DNA of 64,000 nucleotides from an uncultured Carboxylicivirga sp. (GCF_963674565.1 NZ_OY771430.1:3162001-3226000); one strand, 5' to 3'; shown: positions 7,374 to 17,518, numbered from the stretch's first letter. Translations and numbers: made by a program. The notes: generated by a model not told the origin, from the letters alone.

Positions 7374-10300
7374 ATGACCAAAATAACTGAAAACGATATA
7401 GAACTTTGGGCAATTGAGGAATTGGAGAACCTTGGTTGGAACTATATGCACGGTGCTGTTATTGCCCCTGACGGTGAAGAACCGGAACGAAATTCTTTTA
7501 GTGATGTAATTTTAAAAGGTCGCTTACAAGAAGCTATTGCCCGAAACAATCCTGAAATACCTTTTGAAGCCCAACAAGAGGCATTAAAAAACATCGAGCG
7601 AATTGTTTCTCCGGAACTCATGGTCAATAATCAGAACTTCCATGAGCTATTAGCAGAAGGAGTTCCTGTTGAGTATCGTAAAGATGGTATTCAGCGTGGC
7701 GACCGGGTTCAGTTGGTCAATTTTAGTAATCCAAAGCAAAACGACTTCCTGGTGGTAAATCAATTTACCATCATTGAGAATAACAATAACAAACGTCCTG
7801 ACCTGATTCTGTTTGTGAACGGTTTGCCCCTGGTAATATTTGAATTAAAAAATGCTGTTGATGAAAACGCAACTTTGCATTCAGCATTTAAGCAGATTCA
7901 AACCTATAAAGACACAATACCAAGTCTGTTTACATTCAATACTTTTTGTGTACTTTCAGACGGTGCTGATGCAAAAGCAGGTTCTTTATCGGCTGGATAT
8001 TCTCGTTATTTAGCATGGAAAACAAGTGATGGTATTCAGGAAGCATCTACCCTAACAAGTCAGTTAGAGGTATTAATAAAAGGTTTAACCAATCCTGAAA
8101 CATTAATAGATTACATACGCCACTTTATTGTTTTTGAAGAAGACAAACATATTGACGCAAAAGGAATAGCTACAATTAAGACTATAAAAAAGGTAGCTGC
8201 CTATCATCAATACTATGCCGTAAACAAAGCCATTGAATCTGTAAAAAAAGCATCGGCTGATAATGGTGACCGAAAAGGTGGTGTAGTTTGGCATACTCAA
8301 GGTAGTGGTAAGTCTCTCTCAATGGTGTTTTTTAGTGGTAAGTTGGTTTTACAGCTTAATAATCCAACCATTTTAGTGATTACCGACCGTAACGATTTAG
8401 ACGACCAATTATTTGATACATTCGGTTCATCAAAACAACTGTTGCGTCAAGTTCCAATCCAAGCAGAAAGCAGAGAGCATTTAAAAGAATTGCTAAAAGT
8501 AGCCTCCGGAGGAATTGTATTTGCTACCATACAGAAATTCCAACCCGAAGATGGCTCGAACATATATGAGCAACTATCAGACCGTACTAATATTGTGGTG
8601 GTTGCTGATGAAGCCCACCGTACTCAATATGGTTTTAAACCAAAAACTATTGATGTTAAAGACGATAATGGTAATGTAATTGGTCAGCGTTTGGTTTATG
8701 GTTTTGCCAAGTATATGCGTGATGCTTTGCCCAATGCAACCTATTTAGGGTTTACAGGAACTCCTGTTGAATCTACCGATGCAAATACCCCTGCCGTTTT
8801 TGGTAACTATGTTGATATTTACGATATAGCACAAGCCGTTGAAGATGGTGCTACCGTTCCTATTTACTACGAAAGCCGTTTGGTGAAAATCAATCTTTCA
8901 GAAGAAGGAAAACAGCTTATCGAGGAGCTTGATGAAGAATTGGCGAAGGATGAATTAACAGAAACCCAAAAGGCAAAAGCCAAGTGGACAAAGGTTGAAG
9001 CTATTATTGGTAGTGAGGCAAGATTAAAGAAGGTAGCAGAAGATATTGTTTTTCACTACGAGGAACGTACCAATAGCGGTATCGAAGGTAAAGCAATGAT
9101 TGTTACCATGAGCAGACAAATAGCTGCTGATTTGTATAAGGAAATCATTAAAATACGCCCACATTGGCATGATGATGATTTGGATAAAGGTGTGCTAAAA
9201 GTAGTGATGACTGCTTCTTCATCCGATGGTCCAGAGTTAATGAAACATCATACATCAAAAGACCAACGAAGAGCATTAGCCGACCGAATGAAAGATACCT
9301 CTGACCCGATGAAATTGGTAATTGTTCGGGATATGTGGTTGACCGGATTTGATGCGCCAAGTATGCACACTTTATATATCGATAAACCAATGAAAGGTCA
9401 TAACCTGATGCAAGCAATAGCAAGGGTTAACCGGGTATATAAAGACAAGCCGGGTGGTTTGGTGGTTGATTATTTTGGTATTGCTTCTGATTTAAAAAAG
9501 GCACTATCCTTCTATTCCGATAGCGGTGGAAAAGGCGACCCGGCAGAGGCACAGGAAAAGGCGGTTCAGTTAATGTTGGAAAAGCTGGAAGTTGTTTCTC
9601 AAATGTTCTCAGAAAATCCTAGTGTACAACATGCTGATTATGCAATGGCAGCAGAACCTAAAGTGCCTTACGGAGATGGCTTTGCTTATGAGAATTATTT
9701 TGATGCTCCAATAAAAGAGAAGTTGGAGTTAATAATTTCTGCGGTTGAGCATGTGCTTAGTTTGGATGATGGTAAAAACAGATATGTAAGAGAAGTAACT
9801 GCTCTTTCAAAAGCCTTTGCTATTGCCTTACCTCACGATGAAGCTATGGATGCCAAAGACGAGATTGCATTCTTTCAGGCAGTAAAAGCCCGAATCCAAA
9901 AGATTGATATGGGCGAAGTTTCAGGTGGAAAAACCGATTACGAGATTGAAACCGCAATTAAACAAGTTATTGATGAAGCAATAGTTTCGGAACAAGTAGT
10001 AGATATTTTTGATGCAGCAGGAATTAAAAAGCCGGAATTATCTGTATTAGATGATGATTTTCTTGAGGAAATGAAAGACATGAAGCATAAGAACCTTGCT
10101 TTGGAAGTCCTCAAAAAACTACTTAACGATGAGATTAAGGTAAGAGCCAAACACAATATAGTTCAGAGCCGTACCCTAATGGAGATGCTAGAATCATCCA
10201 TTAAACGCTACCAAAACAACTTAATCACTGCTGCCGAAATCATTCAGGAAATGATTGAATTAGCAAAAGAGATAAAGGAAGCAGATAAGCGTGGCGAAAA

Positions 10301-10592
10301 AATGGGCTTATCAAAAGATGAGCTTGCATTTTATGATGCAGTATCATCAAATGGAAGTGCCAAGGATATGCTTGGCGATGAAGTATTGTTAAAACTTGCA
10401 AGGGTACTTGTTGAACGTGTTAAAGCCAACGCCACAATAGACTGGACTGTAAAAGAATCTGTAAAAAAGAAGTTGAAAGTAATCGTAAAAAGAACGCTTC
10501 GCCAATATGGTTATCCACCGGATTTACAAAAATTGGCAACAGAAACAGTATTAAGCCAGGCAGAAGCTTTGGCAGATTTTTGGAATGATTGA
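7374..10592 (+). CDS. hsdR: Type I restriction-modification restriction/translocase subunit
   Basis: HsdR pumps DNA through the complex and cuts it at a distance. In the 1072 residues, the nuclease core lies near 140-165 (RPDLILFV then FELKN, the PD/ELK signature). SF2 motor motifs follow: Walker A HTQGSGKS near 304-311, DEAH near 411, FTGTP near 462, and the QAIARVNR arginine-finger motif near 680. The C-terminal helical HsdM-binding region is present. It is intact and downstream of hsdM/hsdS despite the intervening CBASS-like pair. Confidence 0.96.
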   Translation: MTKITENDIELWAIEELENLGWNYMHGAVIAPDGEEPERNSFSDVILKGRLQEAIARNNPEIPFEAQQEALKNIERIVSPELMVNNQNFHELLAEGVPVEYRKDGIQRGDRVQLVNFSNPKQNDFLVVNQFTIIENNNNKRPDLILFVNGLPLVIFELKNAVDENATLHSAFKQIQTYKDTIPSLFTFNTFCVLSDGADAKAGSLSAGYSRYLAWKTSDGIQEASTLTSQLEVLIKGLTNPETLIDYIRHFIVFEEDKHIDAKGIATIKTIKKVAAYHQYYAVNKAIESVKKASADNGDRKGGVVWHTQGSGKSLSMVFFSGKLVLQLNNPTILVITDRNDLDDQLFDTFGSSKQLLRQVPIQAESREHLKELLKVASGGIVFATIQKFQPEDGSNIYEQLSDRTNIVVVADEAHRTQYGFKPKTIDVKDDNGNVIGQRLVYGFAKYMRDALPNATYLGFTGTPVESTDANTPAVFGNYVDIYDIAQAVEDGATVPIYYESRLVKINLSEEGKQLIEELDEELAKDELTETQKAKAKWTKVEAIIGSEARLKKVAEDIVFHYEERTNSGIEGKAMIVTMSRQIAADLYKEIIKIRPHWHDDDLDKGVLKVVMTASSSDGPELMKHHTSKDQRRALADRMKDTSDPMKLVIVRDMWLTGFDAPSMHTLYIDKPMKGHNLMQAIARVNRVYKDKPGGLVVDYFGIASDLKKALSFYSDSGGKGDPAEAQEKAVQLMLEKLEVVSQMFSENPSVQHADYAMAAEPKVPYGDGFAYENYFDAPIKEKLELIISAVEHVLSLDDGKNRYVREVTALSKAFAIALPHDEAMDAKDEIAFFQAVKARIQKIDMGEVSGGKTDYEIETAIKQVIDEAIVSEQVVDIFDAAGIKKPELSVLDDDFLEEMKDMKHKNLALEVLKKLLNDEIKVRAKHNIVQSRTLMEMLESSIKRYQNNLITAAEIIQEMIELAKEIKEADKRGEKMGLSKDELAFYDAVSSNGSAKDMLGDEVLLKLARVLVERVKANATIDWTVKESVKKKLKVIVKRTLRQYGYPPDLQKLATETVLSQAEALADFWND

Positions 10593-10639
10593 ATTGTAAA
10601 TAACTTTTAAAATAAGCAACACGCTATTATTCACACAAT

Positions 10640-12463
10640 ATGCTATACTTAAAATCAATTCAGCAGCTAACTAAGCACCATTTTCGTGTTGACAAATATC
10701 AGAGAGGTTACAAATGGGATGTTCGTCAGGTTTTGGATATTTTGGAAGATATAGAGTCTTTTGAACCGTTAGGTAAACGCTTTTATTGTTTGCAGCCCGT
10801 TGTTGTTCGTTCGATTGAGAATAAAAATATCAATGAATACGAATTGATTGATGGGCAACAACGATTGACTACAATTTTTATAATATTATCAGCCTTGAAG
10901 ACAGAACTGTATAGTATAGATTATCAAACACGAACAGAAAGTGCGCAATTTTTATCTTCGATAAGTAGCCTCATTGAGCGTAAAGAAATTGATGTTGCTT
11001 TAGATTCAGAAATACTGGAAAAGAAATTAGATGAGCTTTGGGAGAATTATATTTCTCAGAACTCCACTTACGATAACATAGATAATTACCACTTTTTTAA
11101 AGCATACCAAATTATTAGTAATTGGTTAGCTATAAGAGAACAAACAGAGATTGATGTTTTTAAACGTAAATTAGTCTCCAATACTAAGCTAATTTGGTAT
11201 TTAATTGAAGACCAAACAGAATCATCTGAACAGGTTTTTATAAATATTAATAGTGGGAAAATTCCCCTTACAAATGCAGAACTAATAAAAGCTCTTTTCC
11301 TTGTGAATAATGATTTTCACAATAATCCATCCGCTTTTTCTTTAAAACAAAATGAAATAGCTCTCGATTGGGATAGAATTGAATATAGTTTGCAAAATGA
11401 TGAGTTTTGGTATTTTTTAACGGAAGAAGATAGTAGCCAAAATCCTACTAGAATTGAACTTCTTTTTGATATTATCCAGAATAAACCTTCGAAATCCAAA
11501 GACCCATTTTATTCTTATAGGAAATATGCTCAACAAACTAAGCTTGATTGGGAAGAAGTAAAAAACCTGTTTCTATTACTTCAGGAATGGTTTGAAGATA
11601 GGTTCTTATATCACCTTATCGGTTATGTAGTTAGCCGTAAAATTGCCAATATTTTCCATATTATACAGATACACAAAAATTCAAATACAAAACAGGATTT
11701 TGAAGAAAAGATAAAAGACTTAATTAAAGTAAGATTCAGAAAAAAGGATAAAGAAAGTGATACTTATATCTACGATATTGACCTCTTGCATTATGAAAGA
11801 AATCCAGGGGCAGTAATTGATGTATTATTGCTTCACAATATTATGACCTACCTGACTAGTGATAATAATTACAGATTCCCATTCAATCATTTTAAAAAAC
11901 AAAAAGATTGGAGTATTGAACACATTCATGCACAAAACTCAAAACCACTAAATAAACCGGAAGAGCTTAGTGCATGGGTATTTCAAAATTCATCCTTGTT
12001 AAAGGAATTACAGGCAGATGATAGAGAAGAGAAAATAAATGAGCTATTACTTGAATTAGAGAAACTTCACGTTGAATATGGCTTGAAAGAAGTTCCAAAA
12101 CAAACAAAAGAATTGTATGTCTCAACTCAACAAAAAGTATTTGAGTTCTTTGGTGATATTAAGGATGAAGACCAAAAGCACGGCATCGGTAACTTGGCTT
12201 TATTGGATAAAAACACTAACAGTGCATTAAATAACAGCACATTTTCTATTAAGCGTCAAAAGATGTTGACTATAGACAAAGAAGGAGGAATATTAAGGAA
12301 TGGTAAGAAAATGAAAGCTTTTATACCAATTTGCACGAAGAATACATTCCTTAAATACTACAGTAAAGATATTTCACAAATGCATTTCTGGACAGAAAAA
12401 GACCGTGAAGACTATCAAAAAAACATTTCTCAATTATTAATTGATTACCTCCCTGTTAATTAG
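10640..12463 (+). CDS. DUF262 GmrSD-like protein with C-terminal His-Me/HNH-like region
   Basis: DUF262 proteins (ParB/Srx-like fold) include the GmrS half of type IV restriction enzymes and BrxU. Here VDKYQRGYKW (17-26) and IDGQQRLTT (70-78) are the diagnostic motifs. The C-terminal region has IEHIHAQNS near residue 425, resembling the DUF1524 nuclease motif of GmrD. At 607 residues it has the fused S+D layout. It is 7 bp from a second DUF262 gene. A role as a nucleotide-driven nuclease against modified phage DNA is inferred from the family. Confidence 0.85.
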   Translation: MLYLKSIQQLTKHHFRVDKYQRGYKWDVRQVLDILEDIESFEPLGKRFYCLQPVVVRSIENKNINEYELIDGQQRLTTIFIILSALKTELYSIDYQTRTESAQFLSSISSLIERKEIDVALDSEILEKKLDELWENYISQNSTYDNIDNYHFFKAYQIISNWLAIREQTEIDVFKRKLVSNTKLIWYLIEDQTESSEQVFININSGKIPLTNAELIKALFLVNNDFHNNPSAFSLKQNEIALDWDRIEYSLQNDEFWYFLTEEDSSQNPTRIELLFDIIQNKPSKSKDPFYSYRKYAQQTKLDWEEVKNLFLLLQEWFEDRFLYHLIGYVVSRKIANIFHIIQIHKNSNTKQDFEEKIKDLIKVRFRKKDKESDTYIYDIDLLHYERNPGAVIDVLLLHNIMTYLTSDNNYRFPFNHFKKQKDWSIEHIHAQNSKPLNKPEELSAWVFQNSSLLKELQADDREEKINELLLELEKLHVEYGLKEVPKQTKELYVSTQQKVFEFFGDIKDEDQKHGIGNLALLDKNTNSALNNSTFSIKRQKMLTIDKEGGILRNGKKMKAFIPICTKNTFLKYYSKDISQMHFWTEKDREDYQKNISQLLIDYLPVN

Positions 12464-12469
12464 AAAAAT

Positions 12470-14878
12470 ATGCTAGATAAAAGCCAAGTTCAATACCTTC
12501 AGGAATTACAAGAAAGCTACCCTAATAGTGCCGATTTGATAAATTTCCTACAGAATGGGAAGACAAAGTATTATTCATTTTGGTCATTAATCGGTGAATA
12601 CGAAATTGAGATACCAATTATTCAAAGGGATTATGCACAAGGGCGTACCGACAATAAAAGTAGTCAGATTCGCAGTTCATTTATAAAATCATTAATTAGT
12701 TCGGTTCTTGAACAAAAAAGGCTGCACCTTGATTTTATTTATGGTTCTTCAAAACAAGGTAGCCCATTAGTTTTATTGGATGGTCAACAGCGGATTACAA
12801 CTCTATTTTTATTGCATTGGTTTGTTCTTTATAAGCTTAAAAGGATTAGCGAACATGTAGAACTAATGCAAAGATTTACATATAAGACACGAATTAGCTC
12901 GAAGGAATTTTGTAATGCAATACTAAACAGAACTATAAGTGATGAGTTTTCAGAGAATCTTAGCTTCTCGGAGAATATAAAGAATCAAGCCTGGTTTTTT
13001 CGCTCATGGGAGAAAGACCCGACAATTAAAGGCATGTTGGTAACACTAGATACAATATCAGAATCTCTGCCAGAAACAGATGATGCTTTGTTTAAAAAGA
13101 TGCTGTATTCGCTAAAAGAGGAAAATATAATTGATTTTCAATTCCTAAACCTTGACGACTTTGAATTGACAGATGAGTTATATATCAAGATGAATGCTCG
13201 TGGTAAAACTCTTACCAACTTTGAGAATTATAAGGCTTGGTTAATTCAGAATGTAGAAGAGAAACCAATAAAACCGGATAATTGGTCAACACGATTAGAT
13301 TTAGAATGGACGGATTTATTTTGGTCACATAAAGCTAGTGGCGATTATGAAATAGATACCGAGTATATGCAGTATTTTCGAGGTATGTCCCAATATAAAT
13401 ATGCTTTAACTATCAATGAAGCGGAACTATCGGATTTACAAAAAGATAATCTGTCTGAGCTAATAGATTCACAATATGTGCCTTATTCATTATATGACGA
13501 GTATGCTCTTTTTTCTCCTGACAATGTAAATGACTATTTCAATATTCTTGAAAAATTGGAAGGAGATAATATTGAGTTGCTTAAAGAGATTCTTGATACT
13601 AAAGATAATTCAATATTTAAGAGGTTCATTGATACACCAAACTATTGGGATAGAACTCTGTTTTTTGCACTATGTACTTTTCTTTGGAGTGAAAACGAAC
13701 TTCCAGTAAACTACACTATCGAAACCAAAGAAAATTTGAAGAAATGGATGCGTGTTTGGCGTAATTTCATTATTAATACAACGATAGATGACCCAAGTGC
13801 TTTTGTTAAAGCAATTAATGAGATTCATACTCATAAGAATCATATTCATTCACTTTATGATGAAATAGCAAGTCTGCTTGAGATTAAATTCTTTTCTGAG
13901 AATCAACGCAAAGAGGAAAAACTTAAAGCAATTTTAATTAATGAAAATTCAGAGTGGGAGAAAGAGTTTATCAAATATGAAAAGCACAAATATTTTTATG
14001 GTCAAATTGGTTTCTTAATTGAATATTCCAATGTAAATGATAGGTACGACATTGAGTTGTTCAAATCATATGCAGAGAAAGCTTCAGTATTATTTTCAAA
14101 GCATTTGAATTCTGATGATTATATTCTGGAACGAGCTTTATTAACTAAGGGCAATGGCAATAGTAACTATTTGATATGGAAGAATAGTAACTTATCGTTT
14201 TGCCTTTCTTCCTCAGGAACATTAAGGCAACGTGAAGAAAATTGGCGTAGAGTTTTTCGAAATATGGATAAAAACAGAGGTAATCAATGTCTAAAAGCTT
14301 TATTAGATGATAACAGACCATTAAATGATATTATTAAAGATGCAGATGTTATAGAAGATTGGAGAAAGTATGTAATTAAAGAGCCAAAGCTATTACAGTA
14401 TTGTAATCAGAAGATGTTACGTAAGGATAGTGATACTTCTGTGAGGTTACTAGGTTCTTCAAGATTAAGTCATTACCATGTAGAACTCTATACCTATTTC
14501 ATTTACCATTCGTTAAAGAAAAAGAATAAACATGAGACAATTAAGTATAAATATGTTGATGTTAGGGGTGGAAGTGAATATGCTCACCTTACAATTGACA
14601 ATTGGAGCTATAAACGAAAAACATATTCTTTAAGTTTATACTATGATGAAAGTAGTAATGAATTTCTTCCTAATCCTTTTCAAATAAGATTCTATAAAAA
14701 GTCCGAAAGGAATGTTGCCGAAGAGGACTATGACAAGGAGCTATTATCAAAACTGTTTTCAACATTTGACTTCAATGATGAAAAAGAATGGCATGGCTAC
14801 TGGAAGTCTGTTAAAACCTTAGATGAAGCAAAATCTTTGTTTTATAAGCTTTGTTCGGAGCTTGATACATTGAACTAG
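12470..14878 (+). CDS. Second, larger DUF262 protein
   Basis: 802 residues. The N-terminal DUF262 domain has IPIIQRDYAQGR near residue 48 and LLDGQQRITTLFLLHW near residue 102. The middle carries KMNARGKTLTNFENYKA near residue 240, typical of larger DUF262 proteins. The C-terminal half has no HNH motif that I can see. It probably acts with the preceding DUF262 protein as a two-component enzyme, the upstream partner supplying the likely nuclease. No truncation is apparent. Confidence 0.82.
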   Translation: MLDKSQVQYLQELQESYPNSADLINFLQNGKTKYYSFWSLIGEYEIEIPIIQRDYAQGRTDNKSSQIRSSFIKSLISSVLEQKRLHLDFIYGSSKQGSPLVLLDGQQRITTLFLLHWFVLYKLKRISEHVELMQRFTYKTRISSKEFCNAILNRTISDEFSENLSFSENIKNQAWFFRSWEKDPTIKGMLVTLDTISESLPETDDALFKKMLYSLKEENIIDFQFLNLDDFELTDELYIKMNARGKTLTNFENYKAWLIQNVEEKPIKPDNWSTRLDLEWTDLFWSHKASGDYEIDTEYMQYFRGMSQYKYALTINEAELSDLQKDNLSELIDSQYVPYSLYDEYALFSPDNVNDYFNILEKLEGDNIELLKEILDTKDNSIFKRFIDTPNYWDRTLFFALCTFLWSENELPVNYTIETKENLKKWMRVWRNFIINTTIDDPSAFVKAINEIHTHKNHIHSLYDEIASLLEIKFFSENQRKEEKLKAILINENSEWEKEFIKYEKHKYFYGQIGFLIEYSNVNDRYDIELFKSYAEKASVLFSKHLNSDDYILERALLTKGNGNSNYLIWKNSNLSFCLSSSGTLRQREENWRRVFRNMDKNRGNQCLKALLDDNRPLNDIIKDADVIEDWRKYVIKEPKLLQYCNQKMLRKDSDTSVRLLGSSRLSHYHVELYTYFIYHSLKKKNKHETIKYKYVDVRGGSEYAHLTIDNWSYKRKTYSLSLYYDESSNEFLPNPFQIRFYKKSERNVAEEDYDKELLSKLFSTFDFNDEKEWHGYWKSVKTLDEAKSLFYKLCSELDTLN

Positions 14879-14920
14879 ATTACTAGCTAAGCAATTAAAA
14901 AATATTGATAACGTTTTCTT

Positions 14921-15820
14921 ATGGCAGACCAGGCAAAGTTTCAAAAGATGTTAGAGATTCTGCTTATACTTGATTGTAAGTATGGCAGAACCATTCAGGA
15001 AATATCAGACCGTTTTGATGTTTCCCCAAGAACTGTGTATCGCTACTTTGACACTTTCAAACAAGTAGGGTTTGTAATTGAGAACAATAACGGCTACTTC
15101 AAAATTGATAAAGAAGAATCCACTTCACAGGATATTAGTCAATTACTACACTTCACCGAAGAAGAGGCTTTTATTTTGGGAAAAGCTATACACTCTATTG
15201 AAGATGGTTCAGAATTAAAAGACAAATTAGCAAGAAAGCTGTACAGCCTATATGATTTTGACCGGGTAATTTATGCCATTTCTAAAAAAGAGGAAACCGA
15301 TAATATTTTTAACCTGATACAAGCCATTAAGCAACAAAAGCAAGTAGTACTAAAAGAGTATAAATCCGGGCATGGTAAAGATATACGGGATAGATTAGTT
15401 GAGCCTATTGATTTCACAGTGAACTATTTGGGTATTTGGTGTTATGACACAGAAGACAAAAGCAATAAAATTTTTAAAACTGCAAGAATTAAAGAAGTTA
15501 CTGTAACCGATAATTGTTGGCAAAATAAACCGGGACATGACAAAGGAATTATAGATATTTTCAGAATGCAAAGCTATAAGCCTATTGAAATTCAGTTAAG
15601 GCTTTCCATGTTGGCATGCAACCTATTAATAGAAGAATTTCCGTTAAGTGAAAAGTATATAAAAAAAGAAGAGGATGATAAATACCTACTTACAACTGAG
15701 GTTGGTAACTATTTAGGTGTTGGTAGGTTCGTCCTTGGATTACCGGAAGAAATTGAGGTTATCTACCCTCAAACTTTTAAAGAATATCTTAACTCAAAGA
15801 AAAAGAATACGAATTTTTAA
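14921..15820 (+). CDS. WYL-domain transcriptional regulator
   Basis: 299 residues. An N-terminal winged helix-turn-helix (RTIQEISDRFDVSPRTVYRY, about 20-40) is followed by a WYL domain (about 140-210; LKEYKSGHGKDIRDRLVEPI and YLGIWCYD) and a WCX-like C-terminus. WYL regulators such as BrxR and CapW repress defence operons and respond to nucleic-acid ligands. Being the last gene of this operon, it is the likely regulator of the operator at 1895-1936 and of its relative at 15827-15845, 7 bp past its own stop. Confidence 0.88.
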   Translation: MADQAKFQKMLEILLILDCKYGRTIQEISDRFDVSPRTVYRYFDTFKQVGFVIENNNGYFKIDKEESTSQDISQLLHFTEEEAFILGKAIHSIEDGSELKDKLARKLYSLYDFDRVIYAISKKEETDNIFNLIQAIKQQKQVVLKEYKSGHGKDIRDRLVEPIDFTVNYLGIWCYDTEDKSNKIFKTARIKEVTVTDNCWQNKPGHDKGIIDIFRMQSYKPIEIQLRLSMLACNLLIEEFPLSEKYIKKEEDDKYLLTTEVGNYLGVGRFVLGLPEEIEVIYPQTFKEYLNSKKKNTNF

Positions 15821-15826
15821 TAATAA

Positions 15827-15845
15827 TGACGCTACTTGACAAACG
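15827..15845. promoter_or_regulatory. Second copy of the 19-bp operator-like sequence
   Basis: TGACGCTACTTGACAAACG matches TGACACTACTTGACAAATG at 1895-1913 in 17 of 19 positions. The right-hand arm is degenerate (TTTGTTG at 15857-15863). It lies upstream of the zinc-ribbon gene at 15914 and immediately after the WYL gene, so the same regulator may control both transcription units. Confidence 0.45.
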
Positions 15846-15913
15846 TTTATAATTTCTTTGTTGTATCAAATTTTAAGTTTTCAAATAGTAAAAACAAATA
15901 AATCATAGAAATT

Positions 15914-16351
15914 ATGTATTGTCAAAAATGTGGAAGAGAAATAAATGATGGTGTGGCATTTTGCACCCATTGTGGTACGAAAGTCAATGAACCTGCTTCT
16001 GTCAAAACAACAAATGAGAAACTTTTAAAATGTCCGAAATGTAAGTCCACAAGACTAACTGATAATAAAAAAGGGTTTAGTGCAGGAAAAGCGGTTGCTG
16101 GAGCAGTTCTTGCAGGAGGTGTCGGCATTTTGGCCGGGGCAATTGGTAGTAATAAGGTTCAAATCACATGTTTAAATTGTGGTCATAAATTCATGCCTGG
16201 CGAAGATGCCGATAATGCTAGAGCTAAACGTATTGAAAAAGCTAAGGCGCAGAAAGCCTCTCAAGAGCTTCAGTGGAAAATGATGAAGAGCCCTATCTTT
16301 TGGATTATTTTAGTAATTGCAGTTGGCTTATATATTCACTTTATTGGATAG
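15914..16351 (+). CDS. Zinc-ribbon membrane protein
   Basis: 145 residues. A zinc ribbon at the N-terminus (YCQKCG then FCTHCG) is followed by a second pair (CPKC then CLNCGHKF) that is split by a glycine-rich hydrophobic segment (AGKAVAGAVLAGGVGILAGAIG). One membrane helix lies at the C-terminus (SPIFWIILVIAVGLYIHFI). This layout is common in small stress or surface-sensing proteins of unknown function. It is probably a separate unit from the operon upstream but shares the operator-like sequence. Confidence 0.7.
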   Translation: MYCQKCGREINDGVAFCTHCGTKVNEPASVKTTNEKLLKCPKCKSTRLTDNKKGFSAGKAVAGAVLAGGVGILAGAIGSNKVQITCLNCGHKFMPGEDADNARAKRIEKAKAQKASQELQWKMMKSPIFWIILVIAVGLYIHFIG

Positions 16352-16507
16352 TTCGCAAAAGTCAAAAAAAACGTAGCACAAATACCAACTTAATTTAAAG
16401 CAGGAATGAACTTATTGTATACTTTAACATTATGAGTTAGTGTAAGAGTGAATGAAAGATTATAAGCATCCTGATAAGTTATTATTAATTATTTAATTAC
16501 AAATATT

Positions 16508-17122
16508 ATGAAGAAATATATATTGTTATTGTCACTAAGTTTAATTACAATGGTTTGTTCTTCTCAAAAGAAAGATAAGAGAGAAGGAATCTATTCTGCA
16601 TATTTATATGAAGTAAATGTCCCTAATGGAATACAAAAAGGCGCAATAGATAGCATAAATTCAATTTATGAAGATTCTATTATTAAAATAGATTGGAATT
16701 ATGCTAATTCTCAGATTGGTTTTGAATTGACAAATAAATACAAAAAAACAATTAAAATAGTTTGGGATGATGCAGCTTTTGTATCATTAACTAATGAATC
16801 TAATAGAATATTTCACAAAGGTGTAAAGTATATTGACAGAGAAAATCCACAACCACCAACATCTGTGTATAAAAATACAAAATTGACAGATTTAATAGCC
16901 CCAACTTCCTATACAACATATGTATCTGGACAATATGGAGGTTGGAGGTCAAAGCCGTTAATTCCCATCTCCTCAACCGTATGGTCCAAAAAAATTGAAT
17001 ATGTACAAGATTTAATTGGACAAACAATGCGAATAATATTGCCAATAAACATTGATGATGAAGACTTAATATATGAATTTAGCTTTCGAACTGAATTCAT
17101 TGAGAAAAAGAAAAATAGATGA
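16508..17122 (+). CDS. Putative secreted protein or lipoprotein of unknown function
   Basis: 204 residues. The N-terminus MKKYILLLSLSLITMVCSSQ is a signal peptide; the Cys could be a non-ideal lipobox (TMVC). The remainder is a beta-rich mature domain, with a fairly conserved-looking C-terminal segment (IGQTMRIILPINIDDEDLIYEFSF) and no recognised catalytic motif. Its codon use is AT-rich like that of its neighbours. Function unknown. Confidence 0.6.
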   Translation: MKKYILLLSLSLITMVCSSQKKDKREGIYSAYLYEVNVPNGIQKGAIDSINSIYEDSIIKIDWNYANSQIGFELTNKYKKTIKIVWDDAAFVSLTNESNRIFHKGVKYIDRENPQPPTSVYKNTKLTDLIAPTSYTTYVSGQYGGWRSKPLIPISSTVWSKKIEYVQDLIGQTMRIILPINIDDEDLIYEFSFRTEFIEKKKNR

Positions 17123-17194
17123 AAAAGGGTTATATAAAAGCATTACTAATCTTAAATTAGGACAATTTTTCTATTCTTATTTAAAATAACAAAC

Positions 17195-17518
17195 ATGGAA
17201 CTTAAAGAATTTATTTCAAATACAATCAAGGAAATAACAGACGGTATTATTGAAGGAAACGAATATGTTAAAGGCAAAGTATCTAATTCTGGCATTTACG
17301 ATAATGAGTATATAACAATTAATTTTGATATGGCAGTCACAACGAATGACGAAGCGATTTCAAAAAAAGGAGGCAAAATATCTGTTGTAAAGATGTTAGA
17401 TTTGGGAGCAACAAGTGAAAATCAAAATAAACATTTAATTGAAAATAGAATTAAATTTGATCTCCAGCTTTACATAAAAACTGGCACATATAATAAACCT
17501 AAACTACCTAATATTTAA
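17195..17518 (+). CDS. Small protein resembling trypsin-co-occurring domain proteins
   Basis: 107 residues. The pattern ELKEFISNTIKEITDGIIEG, then INFDMAVTTNDEA, then GGKISVVKMLDLGA resembles the small trypsin-co-occurring (TCAD/Pepco) family that accompanies conflict-associated proteases. No protease gene is adjacent. The family match is by eye only. It ends 16 bp before a strong terminator. Confidence 0.45.
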   Translation: MELKEFISNTIKEITDGIIEGNEYVKGKVSNSGIYDNEYITINFDMAVTTNDEAISKKGGKISVVKMLDLGATSENQNKHLIENRIKFDLQLYIKTGTYNKPKLPNI

